From NCBI GenBank assembly GCA_045597345.1, contig JAZLJW010000047.1:1-64000 (forward strand): 64,000 nucleotides of DNA, read 5' to 3'. The stretch comes from Treponema_I sp045597345 (GTDB lineage Bacteria; Spirochaetota; Spirochaetia; Treponematales; Treponemataceae). Position numbers and translations under genes: made by a program. Below are positions 1 to 7,572 of this stretch, one piece after another. The notes under the pieces were generated by a model. It saw only the letters and a program-made list of their open reading frames with translations. It was not told where the DNA came from and did no database searches. The first letter of the stretch is position 1. Each line of letters opens with the position of its first letter.

Positions 1-27
1 CCGGTTAACTATGTGGATTTGTGGGGG
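1..27 (+). repeat. Rhs core junction repeat, copy 1
   Basis: These 27 bases, encoding PVNYVDLWG, recur identically at 1485-1511. They mark where the constant Rhs core meets the variable tip and are the expected site of homologous exchange between tips. Confidence 0.85.
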
Positions 28-636
28 CTTTTACCTTGGGAAAAATTTAGTTCAATAAAAGACGCTCGTGATGATTTCGGAATTAATTACAACGATGATT
101 CGATGGAATATGGTATTGAATATGGAGCAACTATCTACCAAGATACTACTTCCGGAGAGTATTACTATTCGCTTCCAAATATTGGTGATGCTGTAACTGG
201 CTCTTCCGTATGGCTGCTAACGGATCCATTGTCGCCTGACGATACGATAGTTGAATTAAGTCATACCCATGGAGATATTTCTGGAAATCCTGAACGATTA
301 TCAGATTTTGGTCCTAATCAAGTATCTGATGTGGAGACATCGAAAGAATATAACATACCCATTTCTGCATTTGCACCGAGTGGAACTTGTTATTATTTCA
401 ATCCTAAGGCACCATTTGATTCACAGTTTTCCAGTTATGTAAATACTTCAGTTCCCTCTGTCACTTATAACGAAAATGGGAAACCTTTATATCCAGATGT
501 AAATCCAGATCCATTTACTGAGTTAGGTAAAGCACCCAATAATGGACAGATAACTAAAACCGCTCAAGATCAGATTGAGTCTTCTAAACTCCGATCAGAG
601 CAACAAGTAAGCAATTCTGCACAGAAAAACAAATAG
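1..636 (+). CDS. Orphan Rhs tip module with DUF4329-like C-terminal domain (5' partial)
   Basis: The frame is open from the first base and begins with PVNYVDLWGL, the end of a Rhs/YD-repeat core, so the gene is cut by the window edge or is an orphan tip. After the junction comes a variable domain with a strand-rich segment around EYGATIY, then SHTHGDISG (about residues 83-91) and a C-terminal stretch ending SGTCYYFNP. This layout matches my recollection of DUF4329, a domain common at Rhs tips that has a JAB-like HxH signature. In Rhs proteins such tips are usually toxins that act in a neighbouring cell; that role is inferred here. The base composition is clearly AT-richer than in the housekeeping genes further right. 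The next gene, four bases downstream, encodes a secreted protein and is the natural immunity candidate. Confidence 0.6.
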   Translation, partial: PVNYVDLWGLLPWEKFSSIKDARDDFGINYNDDSMEYGIEYGATIYQDTTSGEYYYSLPNIGDAVTGSSVWLLTDPLSPDDTIVELSHTHGDISGNPERLSDFGPNQVSDVETSKEYNIPISAFAPSGTCYYFNPKAPFDSQFSSYVNTSVPSVTYNENGKPLYPDVNPDPFTELGKAPNNGQITKTAQDQIESSKLRSEQQVSNSAQKNK

Positions 637-640
637 GACT

Positions 641-1285
641 ATGCTGATGAAAAGAAAAATACTAGGTTTATTTCTACTATCAATTACATGTCCATTCTAT
701 GCACAAAACTCAAATACTCCTTTGGAATATCCAAGTACAATTGGACAATTGGCGTTAGTACTTGATAACGTTTTTTCTGATGAAGAAATCACATATGATT
801 GCTCTGTTGACGATTTTATTAATGAAAATATTCGTGGTAACTTGGGAAACGAAATTGCAATGCTTACATCAGTCAGGGATAATCCATTGTTTTGGAAAAA
901 TACAAATCCAAAAGAATATTTAGTACACAAAGAAGTTGTACGTCCAATCTTTCTTGAATGGTATTGGAATTATAAACATGGGATTCCATTTGATGTTGAA
1001 TTATCTTTTGAGTGTCAGGATCGTATGGCAAAATCTTCAGAACTCCCCAAATTATTCCCTCAAGCTGATATGATTAAAGACGATTCATATATAGGTGTTT
1101 CTTATCTCTTTAGAGACCGATATTGCATGGGATACCTGTATCGATACACTATTCCGCAAGATGACAATATTTATCTGTATTCATATCATTATGGCTGGTT
1201 TGAAATATCCAATGAGGAGTATCAAAATATAATTACCTCAAGTAACTATGAAGAAAAATTATGGAATTTACTGCAAGGTTTGTAA
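641..1285 (+). CDS. Secreted immunity-protein candidate
   Basis: I do not recognise the family. The first 22 residues (MLMKRK, a hydrophobic run, then FYAQ) form a clear signal peptide, so the mature protein of about 190 residues is probably periplasmic or surface-exposed. It is acidic, rich in Tyr and Trp, and has no catalytic motif that I can see. The start at 641 lies four bases after the stop of the Rhs tip gene; the in-frame ATG at 647 is nearly as good. Tight coupling to a Rhs tip gene is the usual position of a cognate immunity gene, and that is the only basis for the functional suggestion. Confidence 0.5.
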   Translation: MLMKRKILGLFLLSITCPFYAQNSNTPLEYPSTIGQLALVLDNVFSDEEITYDCSVDDFINENIRGNLGNEIAMLTSVRDNPLFWKNTNPKEYLVHKEVVRPIFLEWYWNYKHGIPFDVELSFECQDRMAKSSELPKLFPQADMIKDDSYIGVSYLFRDRYCMGYLYRYTIPQDDNIYLYSYHYGWFEISNEEYQNIITSSNYEEKLWNLLQGL

Positions 1286-1484
1286 AAGAGTAAGCAGAAT
1301 GGATTAGTGCTATACAGAAGTTGAGCACCTGCTAAATCGCCCTTGGAGAGAAACCTCTGTATATCTACTGGATTCCGGCCTCAGTGATTGTGGATACCGA
1401 AATTATTCACCGTAACTAGCCCGCTTTACTACCGCAGACCCGATTCGGGATGGGGCAAACTGGTATGCGTATGTAAATAATGAC

Positions 1485-1511
1485 CCGGTTAACTATGTGG
1501 ATTTGTGGGGG
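1485..1511 (+). repeat. Rhs core junction repeat, copy 2, with degraded core upstream
   Basis: This repeats bases 1-27 exactly. Upstream, in the same frame from 1416, the codons still read LARFTTADPIRDGANWYAYV, the conserved end of a Rhs core, but a TAA stop at 1413-1415 interrupts the frame. The core is therefore a remnant left by tip displacement. The rest of 1286-1412 holds nothing I can assign. Confidence 0.8.
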
Positions 1512-2090
1512 TTGGAACAAAATGCAGAACAAAAACGCCTAGTTGAAATTTATTCTGATTTGGCCGCCCATAGTCCACGAATTGCGCAAATCGTAAAAGA
1601 AAATACAATAATTGTAATTCAGAGAAGTGAGTTGGATAATGGAGAAAATGGCAAATATTTTCAGTCAACAGAGTCTGTAAAATTAATGGGCCAAGAAGTC
1701 AACAGTATACCTATTCAATCGACAGCTGACTATAACATAGAAGGTTCTCTGACTATCAATCCAGGAGAGTATAAAGGAACTTTATTGAATAAATCAGGTT
1801 CATATAATAATGCAATCTCTATCACAGGAAACGGTGTTTCTCAAGAGGATGGCGTATTACAGCATCCAAATGCAAAAACTGCAAAAGGTCAGATGGAACC
1901 ATATGCCAATGATGTAAGACCCCTTAGTGCTGGTTGCCAGATTCCACATTTGAAAGATTTTAACGAAACAACAGATATATTAATGGATTTAGGTTTTAGG
2001 TATGGGGCTTCTGCTACTGGTGAAGCTTGGGCAAAAGGTGATGAGATTTTAATTGATATTCGTGAACCTGTAAAAAAGGAGTCTAAGTAG
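1497..2090 (+). CDS. Orphan Rhs tip with SxGC-type motif
   Basis: This is the second displaced Rhs C-terminal module, beginning at the GTG inside the conserved VDLWGL junction. The variable part shows HPN at residues 123-125 and RPLSAGCQIPH around 141-151. A histidine followed about 24 residues later by S-x-G-C resembles the active-site pattern of L,D-transpeptidase-like folds, so this may be a wall-active or related cysteine enzyme; the similarity is weak. Without the full core the module is probably silent unless recombined into an intact rhs gene, although a GTG start is available. Its TAG stop overlaps the GTG start of the next reading frame at 2090, which argues for translational coupling with a partner gene. 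Confidence 0.5.
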   Translation: MDLWGLEQNAEQKRLVEIYSDLAAHSPRIAQIVKENTIIVIQRSELDNGENGKYFQSTESVKLMGQEVNSIPIQSTADYNIEGSLTINPGEYKGTLLNKSGSYNNAISITGNGVSQEDGVLQHPNAKTAKGQMEPYANDVRPLSAGCQIPHLKDFNETTDILMDLGFRYGASATGEAWAKGDEILIDIREPVKKESK

Positions 2091-2840
2091 TGAGAAAATT
2101 TGTGTTAATTGTTCTACTGGTTCTGGTATTACAAATATACATCTTTTCAGAATCTATTAGTGATATACTATTTTCCTCCGATCAAGGTTACATTTCGTTT
2201 TCAAGATGAGGAATCTATTAACACAAATCCATTGTGGAATCAAACCTTTGACTATGAAATAGTTTCTGATGATACTTTTAAATGGTTGCATCTGAGAAAT
2301 GACATCATTGATGAAACATTACTTATGCTTTTGTCAGACAAGTTCATTATACTCTATTCAAAATCGAGCAATAATCCAGTTTTCTGGGGTACACAATCTG
2401 TTCGATCCTGGGAATTTTATTCACCAGTACATGTGCTTGGGGCTTCTTCTGAATTACATGAAGGGGAGAAAATATATTCAGCGTCAAATGTTGAAAACAG
2501 TCATCTTGATGAACCTTGGGTAGAAGCTCAAGATGGATTAGGAATAGGTGAATCCATAACCATGCACATAGATGTAACTTACTTGTTTTTCATTACAGGT
2601 TATGTATCAGCAAGAAAACCGTATCTATGGAGTTACAACAGTCGCCCCAAAGAAATTATGTGTTATTTTCCTAACACAAATGAAACATATTCATTTGTGT
2701 TAGAAGATTCTCCTAATCCACAAATGATAGAGTTTCCTGAGAGGAAAAGCGGCACTGTAATTATTACGATACAAGATGTGTATCCAGGTACAAAATGGGA
2801 AGATACCTGTATCCATTGGGTTTTTGGGGAAATCTTCTAG
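2090..2840 (+). pseudogene. Secreted protein split by a +1 frameshift (immunity candidate)
   Basis: A GTG at 2090 has an AAGGAG ribosome site at 2076-2081 and opens a clean signal peptide (VRKFVLIVLLVL, then IYIFSES). That frame ends at a TGA at about 2207, while the frame shifted by one base continues from about 2175 to 2840 with a sensible mature protein (PPIKVTFRFQDEE onwards, about 220 residues). The two halves join if one base is removed near the T/C-rich stretch at 2169-2180. I read this as one gene of about 250 codons with an indel, either real decay or a sequencing error. The family is unknown. Its position directly after a Rhs tip suggests an immunity role. Confidence 0.55.
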
Positions 2841-2852
2841 GCGGTATTCAAA

Positions 2853-3341
2853 ATGAACTCTAAAAAATTAATAATTCTTTTCTTTCTGCAGATTCAGCTT
2901 TTTGTTTGCATTGCACAGCAGAAAAGTAATTCATTAGATTATTTTTCTGCTACACCACTGTCATATTTTGATGATATTGAGTTTTTAAAATCTGAATTAG
3001 GATTTGTCGAAACCGATAATGGCGCAGTGGAACAAATAGCTAATATAAAAAGTGATGCTCGAGATAAACTGGTATTACAAAATAATGATATCACTTTAGA
3101 ATATCGGAAATTTCGCACCTATTACATAGTAAGAGCAGATGTCGTATCCCAGACAGATTTTATTCCATGGTCAAATCTTATTGGTAAATCAAAAGATGAG
3201 GTATTGCAGACTTTAGGAAGACCAGATAGCCTAAACGATCATAATAATTCTGCGCTTTATTTTTTAAATTACCTGTATACAGCCGTTATCTACTATGAAA
3301 ACGATATTGTTGTAAAAATCAGGCTTTCAGAAAATGATTAA
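2853..3341 (+). CDS. Small secreted protein, possible BamE/SmpA-like fold
   Basis: This 162-residue protein has a signal peptide (MNSKKLIILFFLQIQLFVCIAQ). A C-terminal segment, LIGKSKDEVLQTLGRPDS (about residues 109-126), resembles the conserved helix-turn of BamE/SmpA-like domains (G.s..eV...lG.P). Such small secreted domains occur among immunity proteins as well as in envelope assembly. It lies 12 bases after the frameshifted gene and ends just before a strong terminator, so it closes the Rhs-associated transcription unit. The role is not established. Confidence 0.55.
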   Translation: MNSKKLIILFFLQIQLFVCIAQQKSNSLDYFSATPLSYFDDIEFLKSELGFVETDNGAVEQIANIKSDARDKLVLQNNDITLEYRKFRTYYIVRADVVSQTDFIPWSNLIGKSKDEVLQTLGRPDSLNDHNNSALYFLNYLYTAVIYYENDIVVKIRLSEND

Positions 3342-3374
3342 ATACTTGATTCAACAAGTATAAAAACACTCTTT

Positions 3375-3412
3375 AACAGCAGCAAAAAATTCATATTTGC
3401 TGCTGTTTTTTT
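3375..3412 (+). terminator. Rho-independent terminator
   Basis: A perfect 12-base stem (AACAGCAGCAAA pairing with TTTGCTGCTGTT) with a nine-base loop is followed by a run of T. It ends the Rhs-associated unit. Confidence 0.9.
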
Positions 3413-3762
3413 ACCTCACATTCCCAGTATCAAACTGCAGAATGTAATCGGTGCATTTTTCCAAGGCAATGCGCATTTCGGCATATTTTTTCTGATTATC
3501 GTGATTACTGTAATGTTGGGTCATTTCTGTAGTTTTATGGCCCAGTATTTCCTGAGCAATCCGTAAGGATGTCTGCTGGCATAATACTGTGGCACAAAAA
3601 TGCCTCAGACTGTGACTCTGAAATACCAATACTTTCCAGCTGGCGGTAGAACATCTTCCGTAATGCACTCGGGGTTGAGCTTAAGACCGTCTAAGGAATT
3701 GCGGCTATCTCCGTTGGTTTGCAGCAAAGATACTCTTCAAGAGTTATGTTTATTCTGTTCAT
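3411..3762 (-). pseudogene. Tyrosine recombinase (phage-type integrase) remnant
   Basis: The reading frame at 3411-3668 carries the C-terminal catalytic half of a tyrosine recombinase: HSLRHFCAT, then EILGHKTTEMTQHYSN with the terminal His and Tyr. The N-terminal half is missing. Further upstream on the same strand other frames give fragments such as MNRINITLEEYLCCKP and LDGLKLNPECITEDVLPPAG, broken by stops. The gene is a decayed remnant of the mobile element that may have brought in the adjacent Rhs array. Confidence 0.7.
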
Positions 3763-3825
3763 AATCATATCCATTGCGTACGAACAGAATACAAAAAAAG
3801 ATAGAACAGCCTATAATCTTTCAGA

Positions 3826-3896
3826 TTTGACAAAACATGATTTGTCAAATCATGATTTGACAAAGATGTGAGACCCTGAAACCAGTTCAGGGTGAC
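3826..3896. repeat. Three alternating 9-mers and a dispersed stem-loop
   Basis: TTTGACAAA at 3826-3834 and 3856-3864 flanks its inverse TTTGTCAAA at 3841-3849, each 15 bases apart, so the middle forms the perfect palindrome CATGATTTG-T-CAAATCATG. Next comes a stem-loop with CCCTGAA and TTCAGGG arms (3873-3893), a degenerate member of the dispersed repeat family seen elsewhere in the window. Confidence 0.7.
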
Positions 3897-3940
3897 AAGT
3901 AGGAACAGTTTTCCCGAAAATTCTATTATTATAAAATAAA

Positions 3941-4009
3941 TTGTACACAATGTATTGACAGATTTTGAAATCAGTTGTATACAATTAAATGTAAATTGAT
4001 TGTACGCAA
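3941..4009 (+). promoter_or_regulatory. gpx promoter with three TTGTAYRCAA boxes
   Basis: TTGACA at 3955-3960, a 17-base spacer and TATACA at 3978-3983 form a good sigma-70-type promoter. Three ten-base palindromes of the form TTGTAYRCAA sit upstream of the -35 (3941-3950), across the -10 (3975-3984) and just downstream (4000-4009). A MarR/OhrR-type regulator is encoded at the end of the operon and is the obvious candidate to bind them; that link is inferred. Confidence 0.7.
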
Positions 4010-4106
4010 TCAAAAGAAATCAGACCGCGAAACCCGTTGGGCAGCGGCCAGCGAAAAATGAGGTTAACGGACAAAAGGACCCGGATAACCACGTAAGGAG
4101 TCAAAG

Positions 4107-4649
4107 ATGAACTTTTATGATTTAAGTGTAGAAAAAGCAGACGGAACCCAGTTTCAGCTTTCAGAATGCAAAGGCAAAGTAGTAGTTGTAGTAAACACTG
4201 CAACCGGTTGTGGATTTACTCCTCACTACAAACCACTTGAAGAAATGTATGAAAAATATCACGACAAAGGCTTTGATATTATCGATGTTCCTTGCAATCA
4301 GTTTGCAGGCCAGACCCCTGGTAATGATGAAGAAATTCACGAATTCTGTACTCTTAAATACAACACCCAGTTCCCTCAGATGAAAAAAGCTGACGTTAAC
4401 GGTGAAAACGCCATCCCACTGTTCAAATACCTGAAAGAACAGAAAGGTTTTGAAGGTTTTGGCCGCGGTGTTAAAGCAATGGCAATGGGTGCTATGCTGA
4501 AAACAATCGACAAAGACTACAAAAACAATCCTGAAATTAAATGGAATTTCACCAAATTCGTAGTAGACAGAGAAGGCAATGTTGTTGCAAGATTTGAACC
4601 TACTCAGGATATGGCAGATCTTGAAAAATGCGTAGCATCCCTCATGTAA
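4107..4649 (+). CDS. gpx: Glutathione peroxidase-family thiol peroxidase
   Basis: This 180-residue protein has the family's usual length. It reduces hydroperoxides in the cytoplasm, and bacterial members normally use thioredoxin rather than glutathione. Key motifs are NTATGCGFTPHYKPLEEMY with the peroxidatic Cys (about residue 35, a cysteine and not selenocysteine), CNQFAGQTPG with the conserved Gln, and WNFTKF with the conserved Trp. AAGGAG at 4095-4100 precedes the ATG. It is the first gene of a likely three-gene operon with a thioredoxin reductase-like protein and a redox regulator, which fits a peroxide-inducible unit in an anaerobe. Confidence 0.93.
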   Translation: MNFYDLSVEKADGTQFQLSECKGKVVVVVNTATGCGFTPHYKPLEEMYEKYHDKGFDIIDVPCNQFAGQTPGNDEEIHEFCTLKYNTQFPQMKKADVNGENAIPLFKYLKEQKGFEGFGRGVKAMAMGAMLKTIDKDYKNNPEIKWNFTKFVVDREGNVVARFEPTQDMADLEKCVASLM

Positions 4650-4677
4650 GGTGAGCATTACTTAAGGAGTAATCATT

Positions 4678-5553
4678 ATGGCAACAGTTGACATTGCAAT
4701 CATTGGAACCGGTCCTGCCGGGCTTGAAGCAGCTCTTACTGCAACCGTACGTAATAAATCAGTCCTGCTTTTTGGCAGTCACAATTTAAGTGAAAAAGTA
4801 GAGAAGGCACATACTATCCAGAATTATCTGGGACTGCCTGCCGTTTCAGGTGAAGCAATGCAAAAGGCATTTGCTGATCATCTGGCTTCGCTGAATGTAG
4901 AAATCACCGAAGATCACATTATGGCTGTGTTCCCCATGGGAAAATCTTTTTCACTGCAGGGACATAAAGAGATGTACGAAGCTAAGACCGTTATTCTTGC
5001 CGGTGGAATGAGTGTTTCCAAACCGTTCCCGGGAGAAAACGAGAACCTTGGTCGCGGTGTCAGCTATTGCGCTACCTGTGATGGTCCCCTGTACCGCAAA
5101 AAGACTGCAATTATCATTGGATATAGTCCAAAAGAAGAAAGTGAAGCTCAGTTTATGGGCGAAATTGCAGAAAAAGTGTATTATCTTCCTCAGTACGAAG
5201 GCGAAATGTCTTTGGGAGAACGGGTAGAAGTGCTGAAAGGCTACAAACCTACTGCAATTGAAAAAGGCGAAGGATGCATGCGTCTGGTAGCTGAAACTGC
5301 TGACGGCGTAAAGAATGTTGAAGCAACAGGAATCTTTATCCTGCGTGAAGACATTGCTCCCGGTCAGTTGATCAGCGGCCTTGCCATGGAGAAAAACGCC
5401 GTTGCCGTAGACCGCCATATGCGCGCCAGTATTCCTGGTGTATTTGCGGCTGGCGATATTACCGGTGCTCCCTATCAGTACATTAAAGCTGCCGGCGAGG
5501 GTAACGTTGCTGCCCTTTCTGCAGTTGAATACCTGGCGAGTCTGAATAAGTGA
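4678..5553 (+). CDS. Thioredoxin reductase-like flavoprotein with degenerate NADPH site
   Basis: This 291-residue flavoprotein has the thioredoxin reductase fold. The FAD motif GTGPAGLEAA is at residues 10-19, the redox-active CATC at 131-134, and the C-terminal FAD contact VFAAGDI near 260. The second nucleotide site is unusual: where NADPH-dependent enzymes have GGGxSAxEEA there is IIIGYSPKEESEAQ, and the downstream HRRxxxR motif reads YYLPQYEGEM. It therefore probably does not use NADPH in the normal way. The pyridine-nucleotide-independent, ferredoxin- or flavin-linked reductases known from clostridia are a plausible parallel. It follows gpx by 28 bases with AAGGAG before the ATG and could regenerate the reductant for the peroxidase. 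Confidence 0.85.
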   Translation: MATVDIAIIGTGPAGLEAALTATVRNKSVLLFGSHNLSEKVEKAHTIQNYLGLPAVSGEAMQKAFADHLASLNVEITEDHIMAVFPMGKSFSLQGHKEMYEAKTVILAGGMSVSKPFPGENENLGRGVSYCATCDGPLYRKKTAIIIGYSPKEESEAQFMGEIAEKVYYLPQYEGEMSLGERVEVLKGYKPTAIEKGEGCMRLVAETADGVKNVEATGIFILREDIAPGQLISGLAMEKNAVAVDRHMRASIPGVFAAGDITGAPYQYIKAAGEGNVAALSAVEYLASLNK

Positions 5554-5561
5554 GTGATTGA

Positions 5562-5996
5562 ATGAGTGAAATGTGTGCCTACGATGCTTTGAAACTGGAC
5601 AACCAATTGTGCTTTCCGCTGTATGCGGCAGCAAAAGAGGTTGTACGCCTGTATAAACCGCTTCTTGATGATCTTGATATGACGTATACCCAGTACATTA
5701 CCATGATGGTATTGTGGGAACATAAGGAACTGTCGGTTAAAGAACTGGGAGGTCATCTGTACCTTGATTCAGGTACCTTGACTCCCCTGCTAAAAACTAT
5801 GGAAGGAAAAGGCTGGGTAACACGGTGCCGTTCAAAAGAAGATGAGCGTGTATTGAACGTTTCCGTTACTCCAGCCGGAGAAGCTCTTAAAGACAAAGCG
5901 GTACACGTACCGGAACAGATTGCCGGTTGTGTACCACTTGAACCTCAGGAAGCCATGGAGCTGTACCGTCTGCTCCACAAAATCCTGGGAAAATAA
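5562..5996 (+). CDS. ohrR: MarR-family redox regulator, OhrR type
   Basis: This 144-residue winged-helix regulator has LKLDNQLCFPLYAA near the N-terminus. The Cys at residue 17 lies in the same local sequence as the peroxide-sensing Cys of OhrR proteins. The wHTH follows, with the recognition region LDSGTLTPLLKTMEGKGWVTR and the wing RSKEDERVLNVSVT. Such proteins repress peroxidase genes until the Cys is oxidised by organic hydroperoxides. It begins eight bases after the reductase gene. Autoregulation through the TTGTAYRCAA boxes upstream of gpx is the simplest model. No ohr gene is visible nearby. Confidence 0.85.
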   Translation: MSEMCAYDALKLDNQLCFPLYAAAKEVVRLYKPLLDDLDMTYTQYITMMVLWEHKELSVKELGGHLYLDSGTLTPLLKTMEGKGWVTRCRSKEDERVLNVSVTPAGEALKDKAVHVPEQIAGCVPLEPQEAMELYRLLHKILGK

Positions 5997-6012
5997 CAAC
6001 TTGGGTCAATAC

Positions 6013-6420
6013 TCATCTGTTGCAGAGCATGGGTGATTTCTGATTGCAGTTATAACACCATAATCCGTGAAGATTACAGTATTCGTATGCTGCAATCAAC
6101 TTTTCGCCGTTTAAGGTGAATACGGCTTCCGGCTTATCACCCGGTTTCAGATATCGCATCTGAACACCTTTATCGGTTTCAATGGCAATAAACTGGATGA
6201 AGTGATCCGCTGTCATTGGATGCAGGGTAGAACCAATGGTAACCGTTACGGTGCTACCTTTCGTTACTACTTCCGGTACGTGTTTTTCCAGCGTGGCATC
6301 GGTAGTGTTTGCTTCCAGCAGGATCATATCCTTTCCGCAACAGATTGTGGGTACCTGAGTTCCTGCAACTTCTTCTACAATTTTTCCGCAGACAGAACAT
6401 CTAAAGAATTTCAAACTCAT
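6013..6420 (-). CDS. dfx: Desulfoferrodoxin (2Fe-type superoxide reductase)
   Basis: This 135-residue protein reduces superoxide to peroxide without making oxygen, a typical anaerobe defence. The N-terminal rubredoxin-like centre has Cys 8, 11, 27 and 28 (FFRCSVCGK, then CCGK). The catalytic Fe site is intact: EKHVPE with His47, His67 and His73 in STLHPMTADHF, and the CNLH pair near residues 115-118. The start has GGAGG a few bases upstream. It converges with the gpx-ohrR unit, whose peroxidase would remove the peroxide it produces. Confidence 0.95.
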   Translation of the reverse strand: MSLKFFRCSVCGKIVEEVAGTQVPTICCGKDMILLEANTTDATLEKHVPEVVTKGSTVTVTIGSTLHPMTADHFIQFIAIETDKGVQMRYLKPGDKPEAVFTLNGEKLIAAYEYCNLHGLWCYNCNQKSPMLCNR

Positions 6421-6445
6421 GGGAATCCTCCGTATTTGATTTTGC

Positions 6446-6461
6446 GATGTCGTATGACATC
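6446..6461 (-). promoter_or_regulatory. Palindrome upstream of dfx
   Basis: GATGTC-GTAT-GACATC lies 26 bases before the dfx start codon, a good position for a repressor site. No binding protein can be assigned. The rest of 6462-6600 has TATAAT at about 6563-6568 pointing right, a possible -10 for the next gene. Confidence 0.45.
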
Positions 6462-6600
6462 ACTAATCATGCTAGGACTGTCTGCTCCTCAATTCAATAA
6501 ACGGACTCACCAGCCGTTCATCATCAAGTCACCAGAAAGTCATCTGACATGGGTTTCTAACTTATATAATTTTTTGATATAGTGAAGGAGATTAGTTGTT

Positions 6601-6667
6601 TCTGTCATGCTGAACTTGTTTCAGCATCTCGCTGTGCATAGATTCCGAAACAAGTTCGGAATGACAC
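6601..6667. repeat. Dispersed repeat, TCATGCTGAAC type
   Basis: This holds TCATGCTGAACTTGTTTCAG followed by ATTCCGAAACAAGTTCGGAAT, two stem-loops of the repeat family that recurs at about 25.7, 27.1, 28.5, 45.3 and 52.9 kb. It ends 17 bases before the next gene and so lies in its leader. Confidence 0.85.
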
Positions 6668-6684
6668 TAATGAAAGAGGTTATT

Positions 6685-7545
6685 ATGTCTGATATCAAAG
6701 AAAACCGCGTATGGAGTTTTGTGATTCTCTGTTTCGTGTACGCAATCAGTACTGCTGTTGGCCTTTGGTCATATGGGGCAGCTCATGGAGATTACTGGTT
6801 CCGTCTTTTGATTGCTGATGTTATTGCTACCATTGTTACTTTTGCTTTCAGCGTTATTTTTAGTAATGCTTCCGTGTATGATCCATACTGGAGCGTGCAG
6901 CCACTGGTTATCATGGCCTGTTGTTCTTATGCCGGTGAAATGAATCTTTTAGGCTGGCTGCTGCTGGCTGCGGTGTTCTACTGGGGCATCCGTCTTACAG
7001 CAAACTGGGCCTATACCTTTGCCAATCTTAATGCCCAGGACTGGCGGTATACCATGCTCAAGGAAAAAACCGGCATATTCTATCCGTTCATCAACTTTGC
7101 CGGCATTCACCTGTTCCCCACACTGGTTGTGTATTTCTGTATTCTTCCTGCAGTAGTTGCCGTTAACGAACAATTTGCATTTACCTGGCCGTGCCTGATT
7201 TTCATTGCCCTTTCGTTCTGTGCTGCTACCCTGCAGCTCTTTGCTGACCGCCAGATGCATTCGTACAGAAAAAACAGAAACGGTCCGTTTAACCTGAATG
7301 GCCTGTGGAAATATTCACGTCATCCTAACTATCTGGGAGAAATTCTCATGTGGTGGGGTATTGCAGGATCTGTAATCTGTGCCAGTCCTGACCACTGGTA
7401 TCTGGCTCTGGGTGCATTCGTGAACACCTGTATGTTCCTGTGTGTCAGCATTCCACTGGCAGACGGACGTCAGTCAAAGAAAGAAGGCTTTGCAGAGTAC
7501 AAGGCAAAAACTCATACTCTGTTGATTCTTCCGGTTAAAAGCTGA
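6685..7545 (+). CDS. DUF1295-family membrane protein (steroid 5-alpha-reductase-like)
   Basis: This integral membrane protein of 286 residues has about seven hydrophobic segments. The C-terminal GLWKYSRHPNYLGEILMWWG (about residues 210-229) is the signature of DUF1295 and related isoprenylcysteine methyltransferase/5-alpha-reductase-like proteins. The substrate is unknown. I chose ATG 6685 with AAAGAGG eight bases upstream, rather than the in-frame ATG at 6607, because the extra N-terminus would be translated dispersed repeat. It stands alone between dfx and a convergent gene. Confidence 0.85.
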   Translation: MSDIKENRVWSFVILCFVYAISTAVGLWSYGAAHGDYWFRLLIADVIATIVTFAFSVIFSNASVYDPYWSVQPLVIMACCSYAGEMNLLGWLLLAAVFYWGIRLTANWAYTFANLNAQDWRYTMLKEKTGIFYPFINFAGIHLFPTLVVYFCILPAVVAVNEQFAFTWPCLIFIALSFCAATLQLFADRQMHSYRKNRNGPFNLNGLWKYSRHPNYLGEILMWWGIAGSVICASPDHWYLALGAFVNTCMFLCVSIPLADGRQSKKEGFAEYKAKTHTLLILPVKS

Positions 7546-7572
7546 GTAGTTTCAGCGTAATCAGACTGTTGT

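Noticed and set aside
4951..5634. A 227-residue frame antisense to the thioredoxin reductase-like gene
   Set aside because: It spans the real gene and its downstream start region, and its Cys/Phe/His-rich composition is typical of a mirror frame.
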